Of a DNA stretch of 64,000 nt, positions 50,518-57,926 are shown in pieces. The stretch's first letter is position 1. Each line of letters opens with the position of its first letter. The stretch lies in contig JAJPZT010000054.1 in NCBI GenBank assembly GCA_021204175.1, forward strand, positions 17,753 through 81,752, read 5' to 3'. A program made the position numbers and the translations under genes. The stretch is from Clostridiales bacterium (GTDB lineage Bacteria > Bacillota > Clostridia > Lachnospirales > CAG-274). The notes below the pieces were generated by a model. It made no database searches and was not told the origin of the DNA. It saw only the letters and a program-made list of their open reading frames with translations.

Positions 50518-50602
50518 ATTCTAACAGTAATAAGCTCAAATAGCAAATACTTGTATTGAATAGTTGAATATGCTTTACAGGCATATAAAAATGTGCTAAA
50601 AT
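50518..50602. promoter_or_regulatory. Divergent promoters of the reductase and LysR genes
   Basis: Leftward: TTGCTA (50541-50546) and TAGAAT (50518-50523), 17 bases apart. Rightward: TTTACA (50574-50579) and TAAAAT (50597-50602), 17 bases apart. Between them AATACTTGTATT (about 50546-50557) is a dyad of the T-N11-A kind preferred by LysR proteins. Confidence 0.6.
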
Positions 50603-50635
50603 ATAATCAATAAAAACCAAAAAAGGAGGACGCAT

Positions 50636-51523
50636 ATGGAGCTTAGAGTTTTGGAATATTTTATGGCGGTAACAAGAGAACAGAGTATTTTAGGTGCGGC
50701 GGAATCTCTCCACTTGACACAGCCCACACTTTCAAGGCAGTTAAAGGATATGGAAGATGAGCCGGGAAAGCAGCTTTTTATAAGGAGCAACAGAAAAATA
50801 ACCCTAACCGACGAGGGTATGATTTTAAGAAAAAGGGCTCAGGAGATTTTGGAGCTTGTGAGAATGACAAAGGACGAAATCTCTCTTTCCGAAGAAGCGG
50901 TCGCCGGAGATATTCATATAGGAGCCGGCGAAACAGAGGGAATCCGCTTTTTGGCAAAGGCGGCGAAAGCCCTTCAAACAGATTACCCGAAAGTTCATTT
51001 TCATATTATGAGCGGCGACAAAGTGACGGTAACAGAACAGCTTGACAGAGGTCTTTTGGATTTCGGCTTGCTTTTCGGAGATATAGACAAATCAAAATAT
51101 AACAGTATGAAAATACCGAGCAGGGATAAGTTCGGTGTTTTAATGCGTTATGACGACCCTCTTGCGGAAAAGGATATTTTAACCCTTGATGACATAATCG
51201 ACAAGCCCCTTATTGTTTCAAGGCAGTCTGCCCACGATAACGAGCTGGCAAATATTTTCAAATGCGAGCCGGAAAGACTGAACATCGCCGCCACCTACAG
51301 CCTTATTTTCAACGGCTCAATTATGGCGGAAGAGGGCATCGGCTACGTCATAGGCTTCGACGGAATAATCAACACAACAGGAAACAGCCTTCTCCGCTTT
51401 ATACCCCTTAAAGACCAGTCTGAAGTCAAGCTTCAAATAGTTTGGAAAAAATATCAGATATTCACAAAAGCAGCCGAAAAATTCCCGGAATACCTGAGAA
51501 AAGTCTGCCAAAGCGAGGTCTGA
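50636..51523 (+). CDS. LysR-family transcriptional regulator
   Basis: GGAGG precedes the ATG. MELRVLEYFMAVTREQSILG and the LHLTQPTLSRQLKDMEDEPG helix-turn-helix are classical LysR, followed by a two-lobed effector domain (GDIHIGAGETEGIRFL; DFGLLFGDID). Length 295 aa is normal. It is divergent from the flavodoxin-reductase gene and most likely activates it under some redox or substrate signal. Confidence 0.92.
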   Translation: MELRVLEYFMAVTREQSILGAAESLHLTQPTLSRQLKDMEDEPGKQLFIRSNRKITLTDEGMILRKRAQEILELVRMTKDEISLSEEAVAGDIHIGAGETEGIRFLAKAAKALQTDYPKVHFHIMSGDKVTVTEQLDRGLLDFGLLFGDIDKSKYNSMKIPSRDKFGVLMRYDDPLAEKDILTLDDIIDKPLIVSRQSAHDNELANIFKCEPERLNIAATYSLIFNGSIMAEEGIGYVIGFDGIINTTGNSLLRFIPLKDQSEVKLQIVWKKYQIFTKAAEKFPEYLRKVCQSEV

Positions 51524-51598
51524 CAAAGACCAAACAACAGTGAAGTCTGCTGTTGTAAAGAAAACAAAAATGACAGCTTACATCAGAAAAGACTATAT

Positions 51599-51670
51599 GA
51601 TATAATTCCCCTTAGCGTAGTTTTGAAATATTTTTGTTATTTCAAGTGTCTGCACTAAGGGGATTATATC
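51599..51670. repeat. Nested inverted repeat, 72 bases
   Basis: Outer arms GATATAATTCCCCTTAG (51599-51615) and CTAAGGGGATTATATC (51655-51670) pair with one bulge. Inside, TTTGAAAT and ATTTCAA form a second stem. It has no T-run typical of a terminator and is not inside a gene. It could be a miniature mobile element, a structured RNA, or a protein-binding site. Confidence 0.6.
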
Positions 51671-51674
51671 AGTT

Positions 51675-51790
51675 TTGGATTATGTTGTTAATTTGATCTA
51701 ATTCAGTTTTTTCGGCTTCACGGTTTTCATCTGAGACTAAGATTTTGAAGCCCTCGCCCTCAAGCTTCCGAGGTTTATCCGTTTGGAATT
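51675..51790 (-). pseudogene. C-terminal fragment of an unknown gene
   Basis: The minus strand reads KPRKLEGEGFKILVSDENRE and continues to NNIIQN and a stop. It reads as a real protein end but has no start, and the frame is closed by a TAA after about 36 codons. The family is not recognised. Confidence 0.35.
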
Positions 51791-51802
51791 ATTAGGTAAT
51801 GA

Positions 51803-51842
51803 AAAAAACAGCGGCTTTTGAACCGCTGTTTTCTGCTGTTTT
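51803..51842. terminator. Bidirectional terminator
   Basis: AACAGCGG and CCGCTGTT form a stem with an A-run before and T-rich sequence after. It separates the LysR gene from the convergent coiled-coil gene. Confidence 0.7.
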
Positions 51843-51953
51843 ATTCCACAGTCTGTATGGAACCTCTCTTTAATGCTGCCCTGTTTAGCTATAATATTAT
51901 AGCATTTATCAAAAAAATGGTTGTTAAAACCTTTTAAACAATAATTTTCATAA

Positions 51954-53843
51954 TTAAGTCATCTGTCTTTGCATTGAAGGCGTCTTTTTTTGATTATAAG
52001 CCGAAGTCTTGTTTTGGTTTTGCAATGAAAATCCTCTTTGCTCCATTATTTCATCAAGAGACTTTTCCACAGAATTTTCATTGGCTTCCGCCTGTTTGTC
52101 TTTCTTCTGATTTAGCTTTTCGCTTATTGCCATGTTAATTGCATTGATTTTATCCTTCACAGGGTTAAGTACGGAATTTATTATACGTTCCTTTTCCTGA
52201 TTTTTTACAGACTGATTTGCTGCGTCTACGGCAGTTTCTCTCATTTCCTGTTTCATTTGGGAAACCTGATCGTTAATTTTTTCCAGCTTTGTGTTTATTT
52301 CCTTATACTCCTTGTCTAGCTTTGCCTCTTTATTCTGCGCCCTGTTCAAGGCAAAAGTAAATCTGCTGCTTTTGCTGTTAACCTTATTCTGCTCTTCCAC
52401 AGTGTTTTTGTGAGCGTTTAATAAGCCGATTCCCGTTTTTCCCTTTTCCTCTATTAGAACGTCACGCATCTTTTCAAGCTTCTCTATTTCTCTTCTGTTT
52501 CTTTCTCTGGTTTCTTTGGCTAATCTTTGTTTATCCCTGAGTATCTTTTTATCCTTATCCAGTTCTCCCCTAAAGTTCTGTTCCATATCCTCAACCACCG
52601 AGATAACAGAGTTCACAGTGCTTTTTACTTTAGTCATATCTCTTTGAACCGAACTTTTAGCAGCCGCAAGGCTTCTGTCTAAATCCTTTTGAAATCCGGC
52701 AAGGCTGTTTTCAAGACCGTTCTTAAAAGCGACTATCCCGCTTATTTCTTTGTCTGAGAGATTTACACGTGCACTGCTGCTGTTGAGCCTTTCCTTGTAC
52801 TCTTTAAACTGAGCCTTCTCTGCCGCAGCCGCCTTAGCCTCCGCCTTCGCCTGAGCTTTTTCCTGAGCCTTCGCCTTAGCCGCTTCAGCCACAGCCTTTG
52901 CCTGTGCCTTAACCTCTGCTTCAGCCGCCCTTCTCTGCATCCTTTCCTCAGCCTTTACCTTTACCGCTTCGGCTACCTCCTTAGCCTCCGCCTTAAGCTC
53001 CGGTTCGACTGCGGCTATATACTCTGCGGCATACTTGTTCTTCCGTGTATTTCTTAACTCTTCGTTTGTGCTGTTACTTATATTATCTCTCGTCTCACGC
53101 AGATTTTCAATCGCTTTATCCGTCTCAGCTTCATTTTCCCTGATTTTCTGTACTGTGGCTTCATAATTGCTCTGTGCTTCCAGCTGTGCCAGCCGCTTGT
53201 CAGCGTTTCCGGCTTGCTCCTTCAGCATATCAAGGTAAGACCCGTACATCTCCACTGCGTTTTGGGGCGATTCCATAAATCTGTTTGCCTGCTCTATACT
53301 TCTGTTCCATTTACTGATTTGTTTATCACGCTCATCTATATTTTTATCATAATTTTCTATAACAGAATTATAGTCCTTTACCTTATCCCAATTAAACGTA
53401 TCTACATCCTCGGGTTCAAACTTGTTTATATACGCGGCTCGCTCTTCCGCAAGCTTTTTTCTTTCCTCCTGAAGATATTTTTTTGCATCATCTTCGTCCT
53501 TTATTCTCGCCGTATATTTCGCAATATCTTCCTGATAATCCTGAACCTTTTGGAGATTATTCTCATACATGGTCTCGGTCATTGCTCTGTCGTTTTCAAT
53601 TCTTTCTTTTTCCTGCAGTATCCGCTGCCTTGCGTTCTCAAAATCTTCTTTTTCATATATCAGATTTTTTCTTTCGTCAACTGTGCTTTGAAGGCTCTGG
53701 ATTTGGCTCTCCAAATTGGCAATGTCAATTCTGATTTTTTTCTTAAAATCCTCATTATCGATCCGATCGAGTGTCATGATTTCACCCTTCAGCGAATCTT
53801 TGAGCTTCTTTAATACATCGGTTTGTTTGTTTACCTTGTCCAC
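51954..53843 (-). CDS. Coiled-coil protein of unknown function, 629 aa
   Basis: It starts at GTG behind AAAGGAGG. Nearly the whole protein is predicted coiled coil rich in E, K, Q and A. A low-complexity alanine-lysine stretch near residues 285-350 consists of repeats of KAEAKAAAAEKAQ type. The N-terminal part has NLESQIQSLQSTVDERKNL, and the C-terminus ends in a disordered N/Q-rich tail. There are no membrane segments, signal peptide or ATPase motifs, so it is not an SMC protein. It has its own promoter and stands alone. It may be a cytoskeletal or scaffold protein; I cannot say more. Confidence 0.75.
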   Translation of the reverse strand: MDKVNKQTDVLKKLKDSLKGEIMTLDRIDNEDFKKKIRIDIANLESQIQSLQSTVDERKNLIYEKEDFENARQRILQEKERIENDRAMTETMYENNLQKVQDYQEDIAKYTARIKDEDDAKKYLQEERKKLAEERAAYINKFEPEDVDTFNWDKVKDYNSVIENYDKNIDERDKQISKWNRSIEQANRFMESPQNAVEMYGSYLDMLKEQAGNADKRLAQLEAQSNYEATVQKIRENEAETDKAIENLRETRDNISNSTNEELRNTRKNKYAAEYIAAVEPELKAEAKEVAEAVKVKAEERMQRRAAEAEVKAQAKAVAEAAKAKAQEKAQAKAEAKAAAAEKAQFKEYKERLNSSSARVNLSDKEISGIVAFKNGLENSLAGFQKDLDRSLAAAKSSVQRDMTKVKSTVNSVISVVEDMEQNFRGELDKDKKILRDKQRLAKETRERNRREIEKLEKMRDVLIEEKGKTGIGLLNAHKNTVEEQNKVNSKSSRFTFALNRAQNKEAKLDKEYKEINTKLEKINDQVSQMKQEMRETAVDAANQSVKNQEKERIINSVLNPVKDKINAINMAISEKLNQKKDKQAEANENSVEKSLDEIMEQRGFSLQNQNKTSAYNQKKTPSMQRQMT

Positions 53844-53892
53844 AGCAGTACCTCCTTTAAACTGTATTAGTTTTTCTCTTCCGTCTGTTGAT

Positions 53893-53922
53893 ATTATATC
53901 ATCATTATTAGATATAAGTCAA
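53893..53922 (-). promoter_or_regulatory. Promoter of the coiled-coil gene
   Basis: A TTGACT -35 (53917-53922) and TATAAT -10 (53893-53898) are 18 bases apart. Confidence 0.75.
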
Positions 53923-53929
53923 TAAAAAT

Positions 53930-54270
53930 CTAAATCTCTTTTCTCTTATTGGCTCGGTCTTCATAAGAGCCGAAATGATTAACATTTAATAATTACACCT
54001 GCCGAAATCATATGCGGAGCCCCGTCATAACAAGTCCGTTCCATAGGGTCAGCTGTAAATTTCATAAGCAGTATCGGTCTTATAGTCAAAAATTTCACAG
54101 GATTGGCTTGCATCAAATTCAGTATATCCGGATAAAATCACTTTTTTAGTTTTTATAACCTTATTTTCAGCCCTTTTTATCATCCTCGCATAACTTACGA
54201 AATTAAAATCGGAAGAAACAGATTTTCGGCAGACGGAAACATTTTTTGTCGGTTTTGCCTTAGTTTAGGG
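53930..54270. other. Intergenic stretch with a doubtful 44-codon frame
   Basis: The minus strand at 54049-54183 has an open frame starting MIKRAENKVIKTKKVILSGY, but its ribosome site is too close to the ATG and the codons around it carry stops. It may be a gene relic. Nothing else is supported here. Confidence 0.25.
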
Positions 54271-54299
54271 TTGAAAATAAACATTTGTTTTAGTATAAT
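54271..54299 (+). promoter_or_regulatory. Promoter of the flavodoxin gene
   Basis: TTGAAA (54271-54276) and TATAAT (54294-54299) are 17 bases apart. Between it and the gene, 54336-54414 reads SLPFDRLDEFFTEYLKK and a stop, perhaps the end of an old gene. Confidence 0.65.
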
Positions 54300-54422
54300 T
54301 ATATATAATATAACATTGAAAAAATATAATCCGCCGGAAAGGAGCGGCAAAGTTAGAATCTCTCCCCTTTGACAGGTTAGATGAATTTTTTACGGAATAT
54401 CTTAAGAAATGAGGTGTAATTA

Positions 54423-54884
54423 ATGAGCAAAATTTTAACAGCATATTTTTCGGCAAGCGGAGCAACAAAAAATGTCGCTCTTAAAATCGCAAAGGCAGCG
54501 GGCACAGACATTTTTGAAATAGAACCAAAGGAACATTACACGGCTTCGGATTTGGACTGGACAGACAATAATTCACGAAGCACAGTTGAAATGAATGATC
54601 CCAATTCACGTCCCGGCATTGAGCAAAAGCTTTCACACCCTGAGGATTATGACACAATTCTTTTGGGCTTCCCCGTATGGTGGTATGCTGCACCAACCAT
54701 CATAAACACGTTTTTGGAAAGTACAGACCTTACGGGAAAGAAAATCGCTTTGTTCTGCACTTCCGGAGGAACAGGCATTGAAGGCTGCGAAGCAAAGCTT
54801 AAAAAGACCTACGGAAACAAATATGAATGGAAAAAGGGGAAACGCTTTACAGGAGGAGAAAGTGCAGCCAAGCTTGAGGAATGA
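54423..54884 (+). CDS. Flavodoxin
   Basis: A GAGGTG site precedes the ATG. The phosphate-binding loop is ILTAYFSASGATKNVA. The SRSTVEMNDPNSRPGIE and DTILLGFPVWWYAAPTIINT segments belong to the flavodoxin group often found with aldo/keto reductases in gut Firmicutes. Length is 153 aa. The gene stops at KLEE-TGA, while the next codons read V-K-S-L-stop. The usual ending is KLEEW followed by a few residues, so a TGG-to-TGA change has probably removed the last five residues. That is unlikely to destroy folding. It carries electrons as a ferredoxin substitute. Confidence 0.9.
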   Translation: MSKILTAYFSASGATKNVALKIAKAAGTDIFEIEPKEHYTASDLDWTDNNSRSTVEMNDPNSRPGIEQKLSHPEDYDTILLGFPVWWYAAPTIINTFLESTDLTGKKIALFCTSGGTGIEGCEAKLKKTYGNKYEWKKGKRFTGGESAAKLEE

Positions 54885-54924
54885 GTAAAGTCATTATAAG
54901 AAAGTCAAAAATCGAACAGAAAAT

Positions 54925-54967
54925 AATCCCGAAATGCCGCTGAAATATGCCGTTTCGGGATTTTTGC
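54925..54967 (+). terminator. Terminator of the flavodoxin gene
   Basis: AATCCCGAAA and TTTCGGGATT pair as the base of a long stem followed by a run of T. Confidence 0.8.
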
Positions 54968-55060
54968 CGAATTACACATTGTAGGAATTATTTACGCAGA
55001 AAAAAGCTTGAAAAAATTAATCGGGTTGATTTAATTAAAAATATATGATACACTTTCTTT

Positions 55061-55466
55061 ATAAACAAAATAACAAATCGGCGGAGAGCTTGTATGTGAA
55101 TTCGGCGGCGCCCCCGGTGTAGAAACAGCATTGGGAACAATTCAAAATGTATTGAATAAATACGGGTTTGCCTATCAGTCCGCCTTTTACTTTCCCACAA
55201 TTTCGGAGTATTCGATATTATTGGAGCAAAACGGATTTGCTGTGGATTATGCAGCATTGTTTCTTCGTCTGTCTATTCAGAAAACCGAGCGGGGTTTTGT
55301 TGATTGGATAGAAATGTTTATTAAAGAGCCGTTTCAATCAATGGATGCCGAATTGAAACAAAAAATATATAAAGAAATCGAAGATAATGCACGTCCGAAG
55401 CTTTATACCAAAGATGGTTGGGTGATTGATTACACAATGCTCAGAGTCAGAGCGAGGGCGGTATAA
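55061..55466 (+). pseudogene. C-terminal half of a SAM-dependent methyltransferase
   Basis: The frame reads GGELVCEFGGAPGVETALG, a beta-5 type strand of class I methyltransferases, then FYFPTISEYSILLEQNGF and DWIEMF. These match the C-terminal half of trans-aconitate-methyltransferase-like proteins. The SAM-binding glycine loop is missing, no start codon lies before the frame, and the DNA upstream is unrelated. A shorter frame from 55131 would not fold. It is therefore a 5'-deleted relic. Confidence 0.7.
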
Positions 55467-55600
55467 CTTTCGGCTTGCCGAAGTGTTAATACAAATCGAA
55501 AAATCGGAATGACCGAGCGGAGCGAGGGATACGAACAAAAAGCGAAGCGTTTGCGAGTTTGGCTGCTGAAAAAACAGATATGAAAGGACTTAATACAGAA
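55467..55600. other. Short GC-skewed intergenic repeat-like sequence
   Basis: GACCGAGCGGAGCGAGGG and AAGCGAAGCGTTTGCGAG contain short palindromic GCG motifs unlike the surrounding AT-rich DNA. They remind me of dispersed repeats in clostridial genomes. No gene is present. Confidence 0.3.
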
Positions 55601-55705
55601 TTGCTGTCGGCTGTTTTTTTGAAAAAAGACTGATTCCTGTTTGTCGAGCAGCTGTAAAAACCGAAAATCGGAATTTGAAGTGTGTCATAATAAAGGAGAA
55701 AAAGT

Positions 55706-56200
55706 ATGATTTACAGATTGGCAGAAGAAAGTGATATAGACGGGATATGCGGCTTAGTGAAGGCAGCTGTTCATAAAATGCAGGAAAACAATAATTTTCA
55801 GTGGGATGATTTTTACCCTGCAAGAGAAAATTTTCTTGATGACATAGGAAAAAAGCAGCTATATGTTGGTATGCTTGAAAATCATATTGCAATAGTATAT
55901 GCCGTAAACAAAGAATCCGAAGATGACTATCAAAACGGAAACTGGGAATATACGGGCGGCAATTTTCGTGTCATTCACAGGTTATGTGTAAATCCGGCTT
56001 ATCAGCACAGAGGCATAGCCGCCGAAGCTCTTGCCCACATAGAGGAGGAGCTTCGAAAGACAAATGTAAAAGCAGTGCGTCTCGATGTTTACAGCCTTAA
56101 TTCTGCGGCGCAGTCCTTATATTTCGGCAGAGGTTATAAAAAGGTGGGCTATGTTGAGTGGGAAAAAGGGATATATTACCTTTTGGAAAAATTATTATGA
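55706..56200 (+). CDS. GNAT-family N-acetyltransferase
   Basis: The 164-aa protein follows a good AAAGGAG site. IYRLAEESDIDGICGLVKAA is the N-terminal strand-helix. VIHRLCVNPAYQHRGIAAEAL is motif A with the acetyl-CoA pyrophosphate loop, and VRLDVYSLNSAAQSLYFGRG is motif B. The substrate is unknown. The glycerate kinase gene starts 51 bases later and has its own ribosome site. Confidence 0.9.
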   Translation: MIYRLAEESDIDGICGLVKAAVHKMQENNNFQWDDFYPARENFLDDIGKKQLYVGMLENHIAIVYAVNKESEDDYQNGNWEYTGGNFRVIHRLCVNPAYQHRGIAAEALAHIEEELRKTNVKAVRLDVYSLNSAAQSLYFGRGYKKVGYVEWEKGIYYLLEKLL

Positions 56201-56251
56201 TATTTGTTATAGTGGTTTCCGGCTTATCGGAAGAGTAAGGAGAATGATTTT

Positions 56252-57484
56252 ATGGATTTAAGAGAAGATGCCGATATAATTATAAAAAAATCTATTCAAA
56301 GCGTTCTGCCTGATGAAGCTGTTGCCCGGGCACTTTCTGACAAAGCCTTCGGAAAGGGCAAAATTGTGACCATAGCTGTGGGAAAAGCCGCATGGCAGAT
56401 GGCTAAGGCGGCTTCCGACATTTTGAGGCAGTCAATTGACACGGGAATTGTTATTACAAAATACGGTCACGTAAAGGGCGAAATTCCCAATATCAAATGC
56501 TTTGAAGCCGGTCACCCCGTTCCCGATGAAAATTCCTTTAAGGGAACACAGGCGGTTTTGAATATGGTTTCCGGCTTAAATAAAGAGGATACGGTTTTGT
56601 TTCTTCTTTCCGGCGGCGGAAGCGCCCTTTTTGAAAAGCCCCTTATTTCCGAAGAAGAGCTTTCACGTATAACAAACCAACTTTTGGCATGCGGAGCCGA
56701 TATTGTGGAGATAAACACAATAAGAAAAAGGCTTTCTGCCGTAAAGGGCGGAAAATTCGCCAAGCTTTGCGAGCCGGCAAAGGTTTTCAGCATAGTTTTA
56801 AGCGATATTTTAGGGGATCTACTCGATATGATAGCTTCGGGGCCTGCCTGTGCCGATTCCGCCACAAGTGAAGAAGCCGCTGCTTTGGCTGAAAAATACA
56901 GTCTTAAAATGAGTGAAAAAGCAAGGGAGCTTCTCAAAACCGAAACCCCCAAAGAGCTTAACAGTGTTGAAACCGTAATAACAGGCAGTGTCAAAAATCT
57001 TTGCAGGGCAGCGGCTGAAGCCTGTTCGGAGCTGGGATATAAGCCCTTTATTCTGACGGATATGCTTTGCTGCGAAGCCAAAGAGGCAGGCTCATTTATG
57101 GCATCCATAGCCAAAAGTCATCAAGGCACAAGGGAAAGCCTCGCCTTTATAGCCGGCGGCGAAACCGTGGTTCATTTAACAGGCAAGGGTAAGGGCGGCA
57201 GAAATCAGGAAATAGCCCTTTCGGCTGCGGAAGGAATTTCAGGGCTTAAAGATGCCGCGCTGTTCAGCATAGGCAGCGACGGAACAGACGGCCCCACCGA
57301 TGCGGCAGGCGGTTTCTGCGACAGCAATTCAAAAGGGCTGCTGAAAGCCAAAAACATAAATATATTTGACGTTCTCAAAAGCAACGATTCTTACAATGCC
57401 CTGAAGGAAATCGGCGGTTTGATTATCACCGGACCCACAGGCACAAACGTAAACGACGTTTCGGTTTTGCTCATAAAGCGGTAA
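56252..57484 (+). CDS. Glycerate 2-kinase, GckA/MOFRL type
   Basis: The 410-aa protein has VAVGKAAWQMAKAAS near residue 50 and FLLSGGGSALFEKP near 115. INTIRKRLSAVKGGKFA follows, then SDILGDLLDMIASGPACAD, and the C-terminal MOFRL domain with GKGGRNQEIALSAAE and SIGSDGTDGPTDAAGGF. These enzymes phosphorylate glycerate at position 2. Glycerate arises from sugar-acid and pectin-derived metabolites, which fits the nearby permease, dehydratase and pectate lyase. Confidence 0.93.
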   Translation: MDLREDADIIIKKSIQSVLPDEAVARALSDKAFGKGKIVTIAVGKAAWQMAKAASDILRQSIDTGIVITKYGHVKGEIPNIKCFEAGHPVPDENSFKGTQAVLNMVSGLNKEDTVLFLLSGGGSALFEKPLISEEELSRITNQLLACGADIVEINTIRKRLSAVKGGKFAKLCEPAKVFSIVLSDILGDLLDMIASGPACADSATSEEAAALAEKYSLKMSEKARELLKTETPKELNSVETVITGSVKNLCRAAAEACSELGYKPFILTDMLCCEAKEAGSFMASIAKSHQGTRESLAFIAGGETVVHLTGKGKGGRNQEIALSAAEGISGLKDAALFSIGSDGTDGPTDAAGGFCDSNSKGLLKAKNINIFDVLKSNDSYNALKEIGGLIITGPTGTNVNDVSVLLIKR

Positions 57485-57822
57485 GCAGTCAATTGGCAGA
57501 TCCGGAGACAGACTTACAACGAAAACTCATATGGTCACCGTATCTGACAGACCGGTTGTGAAATTTGCCGTATCCGTCAGAGATGCTCACGATTTGCCGG
57601 AAGAAATCAAATTAATTGAAAAAGAATGCTCGCCTTAAAGAGCAGAAATATCTCTTGACGGATAAGGATTATGAAAATCTATGCGTTCCGGTGTCATAAA
57701 AAAATGAGGCATTATAATTTTCAAATTTTAATCCTTTTTCTCAATATATTTCAACAATTCAGATATATTTAAAGCACTGGAACAATTTGAAAAAATTTGC
57801 AGGCGTTTTTTTACGGGAACGC
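57485..57822. other. Intergenic region with a 35-codon frame
   Basis: 57532-57639 (plus) is open as MVTVSDRPVVKFAVSVRDAH and ends EKECSP. It has no ribosome site and looks like the tail of a lost gene. TTTGCAGGCGTTTTTT at about 57795 resembles the defence-region element, but it is alone and probably chance. Confidence 0.3.
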
Positions 57823-57839
57823 TATAGTTTTTAACTATA
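57823..57839 (+). promoter_or_regulatory. Met-box-like operator of metE
   Basis: TATAGTTTTTAACTATA is a perfect 17-base palindrome. It matches the TATAGTTnnnAACTATA site I know for LysR-type methionine regulators (MtaR/MetR type) of streptococci. A probable promoter follows (TATACT at about 57882), so an activator bound here would sit just upstream of RNA polymerase. No SAM riboswitch or T-box fold is apparent. Confidence 0.65.
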
Positions 57840-57926
57840 TCAAGCTATTGTTTTTTGGTATTTTACTTATTCCTATTCGCTTGGTATACTTATGAAAAAC
57901 AAAACTGTGAAAGGAAAATTGATAAT

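Noticed and set aside
53214..53813. 199-codon hydrophobic frame antisense to the coiled-coil gene
   Set aside because: Hydrophobicity is the expected antisense of E/K-rich codons; promoter and ribosome site support the minus-strand gene.
56512..57114. 200-codon antisense frame in the glycerate kinase gene
   Set aside because: The kinase motifs on the plus strand are complete; the antisense frame is a shadow.
57785..57812. TTTGCAGG motif upstream of metE as a member of the defence regulon
   Set aside because: Only one arm matches, flanking bases differ, and the gene already has a Met-box operator; chance is likely in AT-rich DNA.
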